64,000 nt of DNA from Acidobacteriota bacterium (GCA_020439745.1 JAGQSC010000019.1:310001-374000), one strand, 5' to 3'; positions 1 to 9,579 are shown, counted from the first letter of the stretch. Numbers and translations are program-made. The notes: a model not told the origin generated them from the letters alone.

Positions 1-419
1 TTCGCCGCTTTTATTTCAAGTTCAAACGATTTCCGTTTGACCTGGAAGAACTGGTTGATTCTGAACCCAGAATGGTCCGTTCGTTATATCCAGACCCACT
101 GAGCGAGACGGGTGAATGGGATCTCATCTACCTCACCCCCAAAGATCAAAGCACGGTTCGCGTGTTGCAACGAATGATTGAACCGGTGGCGGAAGAGGAC
201 GGTCAACCAGGTCAGGATGAGTCGTCGGTATTTGCTGTGAAGACCAGGCAGATCACCGGTATTCGGCCCAAATCGTCAGAAACGGGCTTGACTGTTTATC
301 AGGAGAGCCAGATCTATTCCGACTGGGAGTTCACGGCCCTGCCAAAAGCAGAAAACATACTCGAGACCCTGCAACATGCACTAAAACCACCCACCTCATC
401 CGGCGCTGATTTAGAATAG
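1..419 (+). CDS. C-terminal fragment of a LolA-like protein (5' partial)
   Basis: The reading frame is open from base 3 to the TAG at 417-419, so the gene begins before the window. About 138 residues are visible. They alternate short beta-type stretches (FYFKFKRFPF, WDLIYLTPKD) and end near SDWEFTALPKAENI. The LTPKD and SDW.F elements resemble the C-terminal half of LolA/outer-membrane lipoprotein-sorting proteins, which carry lipoproteins across the periplasm. That match is by eye and weak, and the signal peptide is not in view. The gene lies 15 bases before the next one, so the two may be co-transcribed. Confidence 0.6.
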   Translation, partial: RRFYFKFKRFPFDLEELVDSEPRMVRSLYPDPLSETGEWDLIYLTPKDQSTVRVLQRMIEPVAEEDGQPGQDESSVFAVKTRQITGIRPKSSETGLTVYQESQIYSDWEFTALPKAENILETLQHALKPPTSSGADLE

Positions 420-434
420 ACAGCAGAGGTGTCC

Positions 435-1430
435 ATGGCATTGATGCAGGCAGTGATTTGTCTTCAAGCAGGCGAGTCAGTTGCATCTCCCGAGTTGGAG
501 TCTTCGTTTCGGCTTTTGCTGGAGGGGCAGGCTGACCCTGTGTTGGCAGGTGCATTCCTTTCGCTGCTCATTCGCAATGGACTGACGTCCCACGAGTTGT
601 TGGCGTTTCGCACAGTCGCAGCGCCATTCATTGATTCTGTCCCTTATGATGGTGAAGTGGTTTCCATCTCCGATCTAGGCACCTGGGAACGACATTCCTT
701 TCACGTTTACACAGCTGTTTCGTTTGTGGTTGCCGCATGTGGTATCGACGTAATCAATCTCATGTTGCGCACGTCTCGGAAAAGCTGCTCTCGTTTCGAG
801 ATACTCGAAGATCTCCAAATACCTATAAACCGTTCGCTCCAAAAACCATCGAAAACCGGAATAGCCTTTGTGGATGCAGAAGCCGCATTTCCCGCACTGG
901 CCCCTCTGAGGGCGTTGACGGAACCACTCGGTCACCCTAACTTCCTCTCCATCGCCCTACCGCTGTTGCACCCGATACAAAACATCGCGCATCTGATTGC
1001 TGTGTCCAAGGAAGAGGAAACCGAACTTTATGGTGAGTCCTTTCTTCCACTGGGCAGCCAGGGCCTGTTTGTTTACGGCGAAGATCAAACGGCGGAGGTC
1101 AGCTTAACCACTCGTACGAAAATCACGTCACTCATCGACGGTGAGATGGAAAGTACCATCTTCGATCCCAGACGGGTGGGCTTCACGTGGACATCGCTGG
1201 ACCAGTTGGAAGCGGAAGGTGATCAGGCTAATCTGTTCCACCGAATTCTGCGAGATCGGGAACAAAGTGTGTATTCAGATCTTGTTGTGTTGAATGCCGG
1301 CTTTGCCATTCAAGCGGTGCGCCAACAGAATTCCATCGAGGAATGCTTGGATCAAGCACTTCAAGCCATCCAATCAGGAAAGGCGTGGGAGGTTCTGAAC
1401 CGCCACGCGATAAAACCCTCAGCCGACTAA
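435..1430 (+). CDS. TrpD-like (anthranilate phosphoribosyltransferase fold) protein with degenerate active-site motifs
   Basis: About 331 residues. The N-terminal helical domain (residues 15-65, GQADPVLAGAFLSLLIRNG) and the start of the alpha/beta domain follow the TrpD/nucleoside phosphorylase II fold. True TrpD has a GTGGDG loop, a KHGNR segment and an S-KSGS loop that hold PRPP, Mg and anthranilate. The equivalents here are LGTWERHS (81-88), NLMLRTS (108-114) and RKSCSR (115-120), so the glycine loop and the KHGNR site are lost. Ordinary tryptophan synthesis is therefore unlikely; DNA binding or a new substrate, as in YbiB-type paralogues, is possible. GTG at 429 is an alternative start, but AGAGG at 425-429 sits 5 bases before ATG 435. 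No other trp gene is near. Confidence 0.8.
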   Translation: MALMQAVICLQAGESVASPELESSFRLLLEGQADPVLAGAFLSLLIRNGLTSHELLAFRTVAAPFIDSVPYDGEVVSISDLGTWERHSFHVYTAVSFVVAACGIDVINLMLRTSRKSCSRFEILEDLQIPINRSLQKPSKTGIAFVDAEAAFPALAPLRALTEPLGHPNFLSIALPLLHPIQNIAHLIAVSKEEETELYGESFLPLGSQGLFVYGEDQTAEVSLTTRTKITSLIDGEMESTIFDPRRVGFTWTSLDQLEAEGDQANLFHRILRDREQSVYSDLVVLNAGFAIQAVRQQNSIEECLDQALQAIQSGKAWEVLNRHAIKPSAD

Positions 1431-1701
1431 TCAAGCACCCGATGAAGCAATCTACGGCGTGTGGTATATCCATCAGCCGCCTTTTCTAAGCGTCACTGGC
1501 CCCAGCGACCGTCTAACCATGTCCCCTGCAATTGGTTTTTGTCGCGATAACGCTTACTCACCAGGTCTCTGACGTTCCAACGACAGATCTGGCCAAATTG
1601 CGTTTGAAAAGGAGACTGTTTTGGCCGGCACCCTCGCACTAAACCGATTGACGGTTCCAATCGTGGATGAAGAGTTATACTGAATCGCGATTGGGGGAGC
1701 C

Positions 1702-3360
1702 ATGAAAATGAGACTTTGGCCCGGATTCTGTCTTCTAGCTTTGCAGTGGGGGCTGCGCTTTGGCCTGCCCTTGATCTTGGAAGATGGCATTCCCTACGCC
1801 ATTCTGGGGTCACTGGCGCTGGGTGTGCTTATCATGTTGTGGTGGGCCTTTTTCAGTAAGACACCTCACGGCATTCGATGGTGGGCGTTGTTGGCCATGG
1901 TCTTGGCACCCATCATCGTCAGGCCCCTAATTCATCCTTCTATCAATACAGGCATGATGGGCATGATGTATCCCGTCTATGTGGTACCCACCCTTTGTCT
2001 CGCGCTCGTGGGTTGGGCCCTAATCGGAAGGAATTGGCAAAAACGGCGCCAGCTCCTGACCCTGCCCGTCTTCATGCTCCTGGCTGCAGGTGCCTGGACT
2101 TTGGTCCGAACCGGCGGTTTTACAGGTGATGTGGACCAAGACTTTGCCTTTCGCTGGACGCCCACGCCAGAGGAGTTGATGCTAGCTCAAGCGAAACCCC
2201 TCAATGAGGCCTCGGCCATAGCGTTTGTTACGCCGGAATGGCCTGGATTCAGAGGTCCCCGTCAGGACGGAAGCGTCTCCGGCACCTCTATTCACAGTGA
2301 TTGGCTAACGCATCCACCCGAAGAATTGTGGCGATCATCCATTGGACCGGGTTGGTCATCCTTTGCCGTGCAGGGCGATTACTTCTACACCCAAGAACAG
2401 CGAGGCGAGGTGGAAACCGTTTCCTGTTATCGCATGGCATCCGGTGCCGCAGTTTGGCGCCACGAAGACCCCGTCCGCTTCTGGGAATCTAATGCAGGTG
2501 CCGGACCGCGATCCACACCCACTTTGGACCGAGGGATGGTGTTTGCCTTGGGTGCAACCGGTTTGGTCAATGCACTCGACGCCACCAGCGGCGCATTGTT
2601 GTGGCAGCGCGATGCCGCAGCCGAAACGGAGGTCGCCACGCCTGATTGGGGTTTTTCAGGTTCGCCGGTGGTATCCGGTGAAACCCTGTTGGTGCCAGTA
2701 GCGGGCACACTGATTGCCTACCAGCGCTTGACGGGCGATCCCCTTTGGCAAGGTCCCAAATCCGGCGTGAGCTATTGCACACCTCAACTGTTTGAGTCGG
2801 GATCTGGATTGCAAGTACTGCAACTGCACGAAGGAGGGCTCACCAGTTTTGCGCCCCAAGACGGGCAGATTCTTTGGGAGTACCCATGGAAGGGTTACCC
2901 CATTATTCAGCCAGCCGTTCTGTCATCCAGTGAACTGCTTGTGGCTGTAACGGCTGAGAGCGGTTTACGCCGCCTTAATCTGGAAGATCCGTTGTCTGCA
3001 CCTCAGGAAGTATGGACCACGCAAGGACTCAAACCCTATTTCAATGATTTTGTGGTACACGGCGATTATGCTTACGGCTTTGACGGTCGCATTCTTGCCT
3101 GTATCGAACTGACGAGCGGGGAACGCGTTTGGAAAGGCGGCCGCTATGGCAATGGTCAATTAATATTGCTGACCGACCAAGACCTATTGTTGGTGCTATC
3201 CGAACGAGGCGACCTGGCCTTGGTTCAAGCCAAACCGGATGAGTTTAAGGAATGGGCTCGAGTGCCTGCTTTGAAGGGCAAGACATGGAACCATCCCGTC
3301 CTCGTCAACGGCACACTCCTCGTACGAAATGCCGAAGAAATGGCGGCTTTTAGACTTTAA
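1702..3360 (+). CDS. membrane-anchored PQQ-type beta-propeller protein
   Basis: 552 residues. The first ~145 hold about four or five hydrophobic segments with short loops. A periplasmic WP.FRGP.QDG motif follows (around 177-187), the hallmark opening of PQQ-like/BamB-like beta-propellers. Repeated blades then show ALDATSGALLWQ and SGERVWKG, typical of PQQ-dependent dehydrogenase-like repeats. Such propellers usually scaffold proteins or bind redox partners; no dehydrogenase domain or heme motif (CxxCH) is visible, so an enzyme is not supported. GGGGGAG at 1693-1699 precedes ATG 1702. A 271-base gap separates it from the TrpD-like gene, so it probably has its own promoter. It ends 80 bases before the convergent glycerate kinase. 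Confidence 0.88.
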   Translation: MKMRLWPGFCLLALQWGLRFGLPLILEDGIPYAILGSLALGVLIMLWWAFFSKTPHGIRWWALLAMVLAPIIVRPLIHPSINTGMMGMMYPVYVVPTLCLALVGWALIGRNWQKRRQLLTLPVFMLLAAGAWTLVRTGGFTGDVDQDFAFRWTPTPEELMLAQAKPLNEASAIAFVTPEWPGFRGPRQDGSVSGTSIHSDWLTHPPEELWRSSIGPGWSSFAVQGDYFYTQEQRGEVETVSCYRMASGAAVWRHEDPVRFWESNAGAGPRSTPTLDRGMVFALGATGLVNALDATSGALLWQRDAAAETEVATPDWGFSGSPVVSGETLLVPVAGTLIAYQRLTGDPLWQGPKSGVSYCTPQLFESGSGLQVLQLHEGGLTSFAPQDGQILWEYPWKGYPIIQPAVLSSSELLVAVTAESGLRRLNLEDPLSAPQEVWTTQGLKPYFNDFVVHGDYAYGFDGRILACIELTSGERVWKGGRYGNGQLILLTDQDLLLVLSERGDLALVQAKPDEFKEWARVPALKGKTWNHPVLVNGTLLVRNAEEMAAFRL

Positions 3361-3440
3361 GCCGCAACTTTGCACAAGCCAGCTCTGATTGTATGAATCG
3401 TCATGTCTCGCCTTTACGTACCAGCCAGCCAAATGCAGTA

Positions 3441-4508
3441 CTAAAGCAACGTCGCGACCTGCCGGGCCAGTCTTGTGAGCGCTTCAGCCGGCGATTCTCC
3501 GTCCCATGGCTGCAATGTAAAGATGGAAACATTCCGCGGCGGTTGATAGTCACGCCAGCTGCCACATAACACGACTACCGGGACACGAGCACTTAAGGCA
3601 CGATCAATGGCAATTGAAACCGGTTTGCCACGAGGCGTTTGCATATCCACAGCACCCTCACCGGTCACCAGCAAATCGGCTTCCTCTAGGGCTTCATCCA
3701 ATAGGGCTACATCGGCAAAGAAGGGGCCGCCGCGCAATACTTGAGCACCCAAAAAGTCAAACGCCATCCCCAATCCGCCAGCCGCTCCTGCGCCTTCCTT
3801 GTCACGTAATCGTCTGCCGCAGTTGGCTTCCATGGCCCGAGCCGATGTGTGGAGAAACTCGTGCAGGGCCGTCATTTGTTCTTTACTTGCACCCTTCTGG
3901 GCCATGTACATGGCGGCACCTTCAGGTCCTAACAAGGGATTGTTGACATCCGTCAACACGTGCAGTTTCGCTGTGATTTTGAAGTCGCCTTTCGCGATAC
4001 GTGTCGGAAGTCCGTCTTCGGGACAGTGAATCGTTGCACCTTTGTCATTGAGAATCTGGTAACCAAGCGCGCGTATCATGCCGATTCCACCATCAACAAC
4101 CGCACTGCCACCCAAACCGATCCAAATCTCCTGAGCGCCTTTCGACACGGCGTCTTTGATCATAAGGCCCAAACCAAACGACGAAGCGGCCATCACGTTT
4201 CTTTCACTGGGATCCACCAATCCCAAACCCAAACACCTGGCGCTTTCGATGACTGCCACGCCATCTGCGTTCAAGCCATACTCAGCTCGGATGGATCGGC
4301 CCAGTGGATCCACACAAGGCGCGTGTTCCGATCGACAATTGAATCGCGACATCAAGGCATTCAAACTACCCTCACCACCATCGGCCAAAGGAATCAGTGT
4401 TTGGGCCCAACCCGGGAAAGCTTCTGCGATTGCATCCGCTGCCACACGCGGTTCCATGGTCCCCTTATAAGATGCCGGCGCTATGACCACTCGTTTTTTT
4501 TCACTCAT
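3441..4508 (-). CDS. glycerate kinase (GarK/GlxK family)
   Basis: 355 residues, the usual length for this family, which phosphorylates D-glycerate to 2-phosphoglycerate with ATP in the cytoplasm. The N terminus has the family signature APASYKGT (10-17) and then LADGGEGS (42-49). The glycine-rich GLGGSAVVDGG (around 131-141), GAAGGLG and LVTGEGAVD.QT segments match the nucleotide and substrate sites of type I glycerate kinases. The gene stands alone on the minus strand, divergent from the PP2C-like gene with about 165 bases between them, and could feed glycerate from serine or glyoxylate breakdown into glycolysis. No glycolate or tartronate genes are nearby. Confidence 0.93.
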   Translation of the reverse strand: MSEKKRVVIAPASYKGTMEPRVAADAIAEAFPGWAQTLIPLADGGEGSLNALMSRFNCRSEHAPCVDPLGRSIRAEYGLNADGVAVIESARCLGLGLVDPSERNVMAASSFGLGLMIKDAVSKGAQEIWIGLGGSAVVDGGIGMIRALGYQILNDKGATIHCPEDGLPTRIAKGDFKITAKLHVLTDVNNPLLGPEGAAMYMAQKGASKEQMTALHEFLHTSARAMEANCGRRLRDKEGAGAAGGLGMAFDFLGAQVLRGGPFFADVALLDEALEEADLLVTGEGAVDMQTPRGKPVSIAIDRALSARVPVVVLCGSWRDYQPPRNVSIFTLQPWDGESPAEALTRLARQVATLL

Positions 4509-4675
4509 CTACTTGCTCCCTGTGTCCGATGTGTTTCATGGTACGACAATTGGCCATCTCAGGCGCTTTTTGAGTCATCGAATCGTTACTTGGAAGATCC
4601 ACAATAACAATGTAATGATAGGGCGCAGCCAAGCAACCTATGTTCCGCTTCGGACAAATCCATTCTGGGGTATCC

Positions 4676-5716
4676 ATGGAAAAACTTCCCGTCGACATTC
4701 CCACCCTGAGTGACGAAGGTATCGCCAACCTGATGCCCGCGAACATGGTCTATCCGGGCCTGTCGCGATTGTTTGGCCATCTAGCGCCCAACTACGTCAA
4801 GTACATTGCCACAGCTATGGACAGCTACACCTGGTTTCGCTATGTGGAGTCAGAATCCAAGAGTTTCATCCTGAAAAATTTGGCTACACGGGCGCTCTAC
4901 AAAATGCTTAACCGGCAAGATCGCAGCCACATTTGCGCTGGGAATGAGAATGGGATCGTACACGGCGAACGCGCAGTGGGCCTTACGTCTCGGGGCGTCA
5001 ATTACAAAGCTATCAACGAAGACGGATTCGGGATCTTCGATGAAGGTGAAGTGCTAAAGTTAGTGGTTTGCGATGGCGTGGGCGATTGCCTGGTGGGCGA
5101 AGTTGCTTCGTTCGTGATTCTCGATCAGTTCAATCGGTATCCAGAGAAATCACTTCATCAGGTTCTGTTGGACAGTTGTCATCAATTGGTTCAGTTGGCC
5201 AAGGATCTGGCCGTAGAAATACCCGAGTTCGTGACTTTCCCCAATGAAATTAGCCAGGCGGCGGTCACGGCTTTAAGAATTGAAGGCGATCAATGCCAAG
5301 TCGCTCAGGTGGGCGATGTCATCTTGTACACCTACCGAGAAGGTAACTTGACCATGTTGGATCCCCATGGCGACTGGTTGAACCTGCGCCAAATGACCGA
5401 CTTATTTGCCAACGAGAAGTATCTGTCCCAAAGGCATATCATCAACAACGCTGTCGGCCGCAACTACGACTCTGATTGGCAAGCACAGGATTTCGCACTG
5501 AGATCAGGTGATGTGTTGGTATTGGCCTCTGATGGACTTGAGACACTTCACCCAAAAACCGTGCTGGAACTGCTCTCCTCATCGCTTCCATCCAAGCAGA
5601 AACTGAACGAGCTATACCAGGAAGTGATCCGTGCCAACTTGAATTGGCAAACCCCGGGCTCACCCATCTACACCAAACCGGACAACGTGACCCTGGTCGT
5701 GTATCAACACCCCTAA
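4676..5716 (+). CDS. PP2C-type protein phosphatase-like protein
   Basis: 346 residues from ATG 4676. TGGGG sits about 6 bases before it; ATG 4640 would add 12 residues. After a ~95-residue N-terminal extension unlike known domains comes a PP2C fold: INEDGFG (RxxNED-type metal motif), VVCDGVGDCLVGEVAS (normally DG.GG...GE.AS), AQVGD, ASDGLE (SDG motif) and KPDNVT (DN motif). The acidic metal ligands are kept, while the second Gly of DGxGG is Asp, so activity is likely but not certain. PP2C enzymes remove phosphate from Ser/Thr; three Hanks-type kinases lie later in the window, which gives plausible partners. It is monocistronic, with a small membrane protein ending 2 bases downstream on the other strand. 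Confidence 0.85.
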   Translation: MEKLPVDIPTLSDEGIANLMPANMVYPGLSRLFGHLAPNYVKYIATAMDSYTWFRYVESESKSFILKNLATRALYKMLNRQDRSHICAGNENGIVHGERAVGLTSRGVNYKAINEDGFGIFDEGEVLKLVVCDGVGDCLVGEVASFVILDQFNRYPEKSLHQVLLDSCHQLVQLAKDLAVEIPEFVTFPNEISQAAVTALRIEGDQCQVAQVGDVILYTYREGNLTMLDPHGDWLNLRQMTDLFANEKYLSQRHIINNAVGRNYDSDWQAQDFALRSGDVLVLASDGLETLHPKTVLELLSSSLPSKQKLNELYQEVIRANLNWQTPGSPIYTKPDNVTLVVYQHP

Positions 5717-5718
5717 CG

Positions 5719-5943
5719 CTAGTTGACCTCGCTGTCTTTGGGCGGGGGATTCAATTGCATGAGCGTGGTATTAAGGCTATCCCGATTGGACTTGGAGTCC
5801 ATCATCAACACGATCAGGATCGAGATCACAGCACCGATCACCGCGGAAAACACGAGGTTGAGCCCGGAAAGTTGAGATGTTAACACGGTCACCACAGACA
5901 AGAGCGCGACCAATCCCAGTGTATTTTTAAGCCATCGAATCAT
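5719..5943 (-). CDS. small two-helix membrane protein
   Basis: 74 residues with two hydrophobic segments (about 8-25 and 30-47, the second rich in Ile/Val/Ala) and a charged, proline-containing tail. AGAGGG lies 5 bases before the ATG at 5943, a good ribosome site, which supports translation. It is convergent with the PP2C-like gene, separated by two bases. No family is recognised and no function is proposed. Confidence 0.6.
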   Translation of the reverse strand: MIRWLKNTLGLVALLSVVTVLTSQLSGLNLVFSAVIGAVISILIVLMMDSKSNRDSLNTTLMQLNPPPKDSEVN

Positions 5944-6053
5944 CGTTCCCTCTCGTGTGACTAACGGAAAAACGCGGTGAAAGTTACAACCACATCGATG
6001 TCCTCTTGGGAAGCAAGTTCTAGGCCACCGGAATCAAGCTGTATTTCTGTGGA

Positions 6054-6083
6054 TTGACAAACCTCGGCTACACAAGCTAAACT
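6054..6083 (+). promoter_or_regulatory. sigma-70 promoter for tRNA-Pro
   Basis: TTGACA at 6054-6059 and TAAACT at 6078-6083 are separated by 18 bases, a near-consensus housekeeping promoter. The start of transcription would fall at about 6090, a few bases before the mature tRNA 5' end. Confidence 0.75.
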
Positions 6084-6091
6084 CGCGCTTC

Positions 6092-6171
<80 letters not shown>

Positions 6172-6227
6172 AGACGACATTTAAGCCGTGTTGCGTTAGA
6201 CTGGTTCTCAAAGTTTTGGGGGACCTG

Positions 6228-7916
6228 TTGTTCAAAGCCATTTCTTCAATTGGGCGCACTTACCAACACGTTCAACGGTATTCCCAGATCATTTCGATCC
6301 TGTTTCGCTACGGTTTCGGCGATCTGGTGCATCGCCTGAGTCTTGAGAATGTGGTCCATCAGGGGTTGCGCTTGGTTTCGCGCAAACAGCACCGTGCCTT
6401 TGATGCCATGACGCGCGGTCAACGCTTAAGAGCCATGATCCAGGAACTGGGACCCACCTTCATCAAATTGGGTCAGATCTTGTCCACACGACCCGACCTC
6501 GTGCCTGCCGATATCATCGACGAACTGGCCGTACTACAAGACCGCGTAAAGCCCACATCGTTTGATGCCATGTCCACAATTTTGGAAGACGAGTTGGGCC
6601 TCGAGTTCAAGGCCTACTTTGCCAAGTTCCAAGAGGAGCCCTTGGCGTCGGCATCCATTGGCCAGGTTTATCGCGCGCAGCTGGAGACCGGCGAAGAGGT
6701 GGTAGTCAAGGTTCAGCGACCCAACCTGCGCAAACGGGTGGAACTGGACCTGGAGATCCTTCACGATGTGGCCAATTTCGTCGAGAAACGAGTCCTGGAG
6801 TACGAGTCGCTTAAGCCCACCGACTTTGTGCATGAGTTTTCAGAGGCCATCCACAAAGAAGTGGACTACACACTGGAAGCATCCAACATCGAACGCTTCA
6901 GACGCCATTTTGAAGGCGATGAGCGCGTCTATATCCACAAAGTCTACAAACATTTGAGCACGCAAAGAGTTCTGACGCTTGAATACATCGAAGGTGTGAA
7001 GCCCATATCTAGCGAAGCGCTGACTGCGGCTGGACTCGATGCCAAACAGGTCGCCGACCGCGGCGCCACACTCATGTTGGAACAGGTATTCAAACACCGT
7101 TTCTTCCATGCCGATCCACACCCGGGCAACTTGCTCATTCTTCCAGACGGCGCCATCAGTTATCTGGATTTCGGCATGATGGGTCGACTAGACCGTACTA
7201 GCCGCGAACTGGTGGCCGATCTGCTTATCGCCATCGTGGACCAGGACGAGGTCCGTGCCGCTGATGTGCTGCTGAAACTGGTTCGCGCGCCCGACGACCT
7301 GCCACTCCAACGCATCCAAAACGACGTGGCCGAGGTCATGGACCGCTACCTGATTGGCACGAGCTTGGACGAAATGGCGCTAGGTGATTTGTTGAACCAT
7401 CTGCTGAAGCTGGCAGCCAAGTACCGGCTTTCCATGCCATCGGATATGTTCCTGCTGCTCAAATCATTGGCCATGATCGAGGGGATAGGACTCAAGTTGG
7501 ACCCGGACCTGCAAATGGTCGAGAAGATTGCGCCCTACATTCGCGACATCAAATTGGACCGTCTCAACCCCAAACGTATTACGCGCGAGGTACTCTCAGC
7601 CGGAGGCGATTTGATCCACCTGTTGCGCGAGATCCCCGGCGAGTTTCGCCAACTCCTGCGTCAAGCCCGGCGCGGCAAGGCCAAGATCGAATTCGAACAT
7701 GTAGGCCTCGCCCCGCTGATCAACTCCAATGAACGCATCGCCAACCGCATTTCATCCGCCATCGTTCTGGCCTCCATGATCGTCGGCTCCTCGCTCATCG
7801 TGCTTTCGGGTATTCCACCCACCTGGCACGAAATACCTGTGATTGGGATTGTGGGCTATCTGGTATCGGGTGTCATGGGATTCTCGCTACTGATGTCCAT
7901 CCGAAGGGGTCATTAA
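6228..7916 (+). CDS. UbiB/AarF (ABC1) family atypical kinase
   Basis: About 562 residues, close to UbiB proteins (540-560). Visible ABC1 motifs are the KxGQ segment IKLGQILSTRPD that blocks substrate entry, an Ala-rich SASIGQVY loop, the lysine in VVVKVQRP, HADPHPGN and LDFGMMGRL for metal binding. Two hydrophobic helices close the C terminus (around residues 510-560), as in UbiB, which anchors to the inner membrane. The family uses ATPase activity to help ubiquinone or isoprenoid lipid handling. No other ubi genes are nearby. The start is chosen as TTG 6228 because GGGGGA at 6218-6223 precedes it by 4 bases; TTG 6216 is the alternative. Confidence 0.93.
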   Translation: MFKAISSIGRTYQHVQRYSQIISILFRYGFGDLVHRLSLENVVHQGLRLVSRKQHRAFDAMTRGQRLRAMIQELGPTFIKLGQILSTRPDLVPADIIDELAVLQDRVKPTSFDAMSTILEDELGLEFKAYFAKFQEEPLASASIGQVYRAQLETGEEVVVKVQRPNLRKRVELDLEILHDVANFVEKRVLEYESLKPTDFVHEFSEAIHKEVDYTLEASNIERFRRHFEGDERVYIHKVYKHLSTQRVLTLEYIEGVKPISSEALTAAGLDAKQVADRGATLMLEQVFKHRFFHADPHPGNLLILPDGAISYLDFGMMGRLDRTSRELVADLLIAIVDQDEVRAADVLLKLVRAPDDLPLQRIQNDVAEVMDRYLIGTSLDEMALGDLLNHLLKLAAKYRLSMPSDMFLLLKSLAMIEGIGLKLDPDLQMVEKIAPYIRDIKLDRLNPKRITREVLSAGGDLIHLLREIPGEFRQLLRQARRGKAKIEFEHVGLAPLINSNERIANRISSAIVLASMIVGSSLIVLSGIPPTWHEIPVIGIVGYLVSGVMGFSLLMSIRRGH

Positions 7917-7936
7917 CTCCGAGAAAATGTGACCCC
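7906..7936. terminator. inverted repeat between convergent genes, possible weak terminator
   Basis: GGGGTCA (7906-7912) and TGACCCC (7930-7936) form a 7-bp stem with a 17-base loop, overlapping the stop of the UbiB-family gene and facing the end of the GltB-like gene. There is no T tract, so intrinsic termination would be weak. Confidence 0.3.
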
Positions 7937-7943
7937 CAAACTC

Positions 7944-9479
7944 TCAGTGACGGCCATTGAAGATCTCGTCCATCAGCGAATAGGCTTGATTTTGCAGGTC
8001 TTCACCGACCAGGCCCCAGCCTTCCTGATAGCCGAATAAGGTGCGCGGGTGACGCGCACCATATAGGCCGTCCATGATCTCGAAATCCTCTAGGGTGATT
8101 AGGGCTGGATGGGGCTTGCCCAGCGCCCAACTCAAGCGCAGAATCTCCTTGCGCAATGTGCCCATGTAGTTCGCCAGTCGGAAGGCCTTGTGCGTGGGGT
8201 CCAGACCGCGCGCGAGCCATTTGTTTTGTGTAGCCACACCGGTAGGACAGTGGTTGGTATGGCAGCGTTGCGCCTGAATGCAGCCAATGGCCAACATGGC
8301 CTCACGAGCCACATTCACCATGTCCACGCCCAAGGCGAACGCGAACATCGCCTGTTCGGGAAAACCCAACTTACCACCACCCAAAAACACGATCTGGTCA
8401 CACAAACCCCGCTCGGCAAACACGCGGTAGACCCGCGAGAATCCCATCTTGAACGGCAGGGAAACATGGTCTGAGAAACTGAGTGGCGCAGCACCTGTCC
8501 CACCTTCACCTCCATCGATGGTGATGAAATCCACACCCCGATCACCCTTGGCCATCAGATCGGCCAGTTGCTCCCAAAATCTGATATCGCCCACAGCCGA
8601 TTTAATGCCAATGGGCAGACCCCCACTCTCTTCGGCCAACTGCTCGATGAAATCCAGCATCTCGTCAGGGCCGCGAAAGGCGGTGTGATAGGCGGGACTG
8701 ATACACGTCTCGCCAATCGAGACACCACGTGCTTTTGCGATCTCAGCCGTCACCTTCTTACCCGGCAACACACCGCCCAATCCCGGTTTGGCGCCCTGGC
8801 TTAATTTCACCTCGACGGCTTTGACCGCATCCTTGGCGACTGTCTCCTTGAAGCGCTCCATGCTGAAGCTACCATCGGGTGCCCTGCAACCGAAGTAACC
8901 GGTACCTATCTGCCATATAAGGTCGCCACCCCGCAAATGATGGGTGGACACACCACCCTCACCCGTATTGTGTAGGCACGATGCGGTTTGGCAGCCACGG
9001 TTCAGAGCCTCCACCGCCTGAGCACTGAGTGAGCCAAAACTCATGGCCGAAACGTTGACCACGGAAGCCGGTCGGAATGACTTCTCCCGGTTTCGGTACC
9101 CGCCCAGTACTTTCACGCAGGGAACGGGGTAAAAGCGGTCACTGAGGTCATGGATCTGGGGTGCACGATAGGGCTCCGCCGCCTGTTTCAGTATTAGGTA
9201 ATTGGTGGCGATTTCTGGATCGTTATCCGTGCCAAAGCCAAAGTACTCGTTTTGCTTCTTGGAACTGGCATAGACCCAACGCCTCTGATCGCGGGAGAAG
9301 GGTCGCTCTTCGTCGTTGCCGGTGACGATGTACTGCCGTAGTTCGGGCCCAATGGACTCCAGCAGGTAACGGAAATGACCAATGATGGGGAAGTTCCTCA
9401 GGATGGCGTGTTTCGTCTGAAACAGATCGAACAAGACGATCAAAAGCAGAATGCCCAGCGCAATCAGGACCCATAACAT
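7944..9479 (-). CDS. membrane-anchored FMN-binding glutamate synthase-like protein
   Basis: About 511 residues. One hydrophobic segment (residues 2-18) is followed by a positively charged stretch, then the FMN-binding synthase barrel of GltB. NVSAMSFGSLS, LHNTGEGGVS, KLSQGAKPGLGG, TIDGGEGGTGAAP and FLGGGKLGFP are typical. A C-x5-C-x4-C pattern (CIQAQRCHTNHC) followed by PTGVATQ matches the [3Fe-4S] ligands of GltB. The glutaminase and GXGXG domains of full GltB are absent, as in the stand-alone FMN-binding glutamate synthase family; the physiological reaction of such proteins is not well fixed. ATG 9479 is preferred over TTG 9491 because GAGGTG lies just upstream. Confidence 0.92.
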   Translation of the reverse strand: MLWVLIALGILLLIVLFDLFQTKHAILRNFPIIGHFRYLLESIGPELRQYIVTGNDEERPFSRDQRRWVYASSKKQNEYFGFGTDNDPEIATNYLILKQAAEPYRAPQIHDLSDRFYPVPCVKVLGGYRNREKSFRPASVVNVSAMSFGSLSAQAVEALNRGCQTASCLHNTGEGGVSTHHLRGGDLIWQIGTGYFGCRAPDGSFSMERFKETVAKDAVKAVEVKLSQGAKPGLGGVLPGKKVTAEIAKARGVSIGETCISPAYHTAFRGPDEMLDFIEQLAEESGGLPIGIKSAVGDIRFWEQLADLMAKGDRGVDFITIDGGEGGTGAAPLSFSDHVSLPFKMGFSRVYRVFAERGLCDQIVFLGGGKLGFPEQAMFAFALGVDMVNVAREAMLAIGCIQAQRCHTNHCPTGVATQNKWLARGLDPTHKAFRLANYMGTLRKEILRLSWALGKPHPALITLEDFEIMDGLYGARHPRTLFGYQEGWGLVGEDLQNQAYSLMDEIFNGRH

Positions 9480-9550
9480 ATTGCACCTCAAGCGAGTGGT
9501 TGTGATGACACCAAGCCTATCATGGGAGCGACGCCTTGGGCCGATCCAGA

Positions 9551-9579
9551 TTGCCCATCGCAGGCCATTGCGGTAGAAT
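9551..9579 (+). promoter_or_regulatory. sigma-70 promoter for tRNA-Arg
   Basis: TTGCCC (9551-9556) and TAGAAT (9574-9579) with a 17-base spacer, 27 bases before the mature tRNA start. This layout and spacing fit a housekeeping promoter. Confidence 0.7.

Noticed and set aside
1648-1681. TTGACG and TATACT as a promoter for the PQQ-type gene
   Set aside because: The 22-base gap between them is too long for sigma-70.
1493-1813. Open frame on the minus strand overlapping the start of the PQQ-type gene
   Set aside because: It covers the ribosome site and start of a well-supported gene and shows no family pattern.
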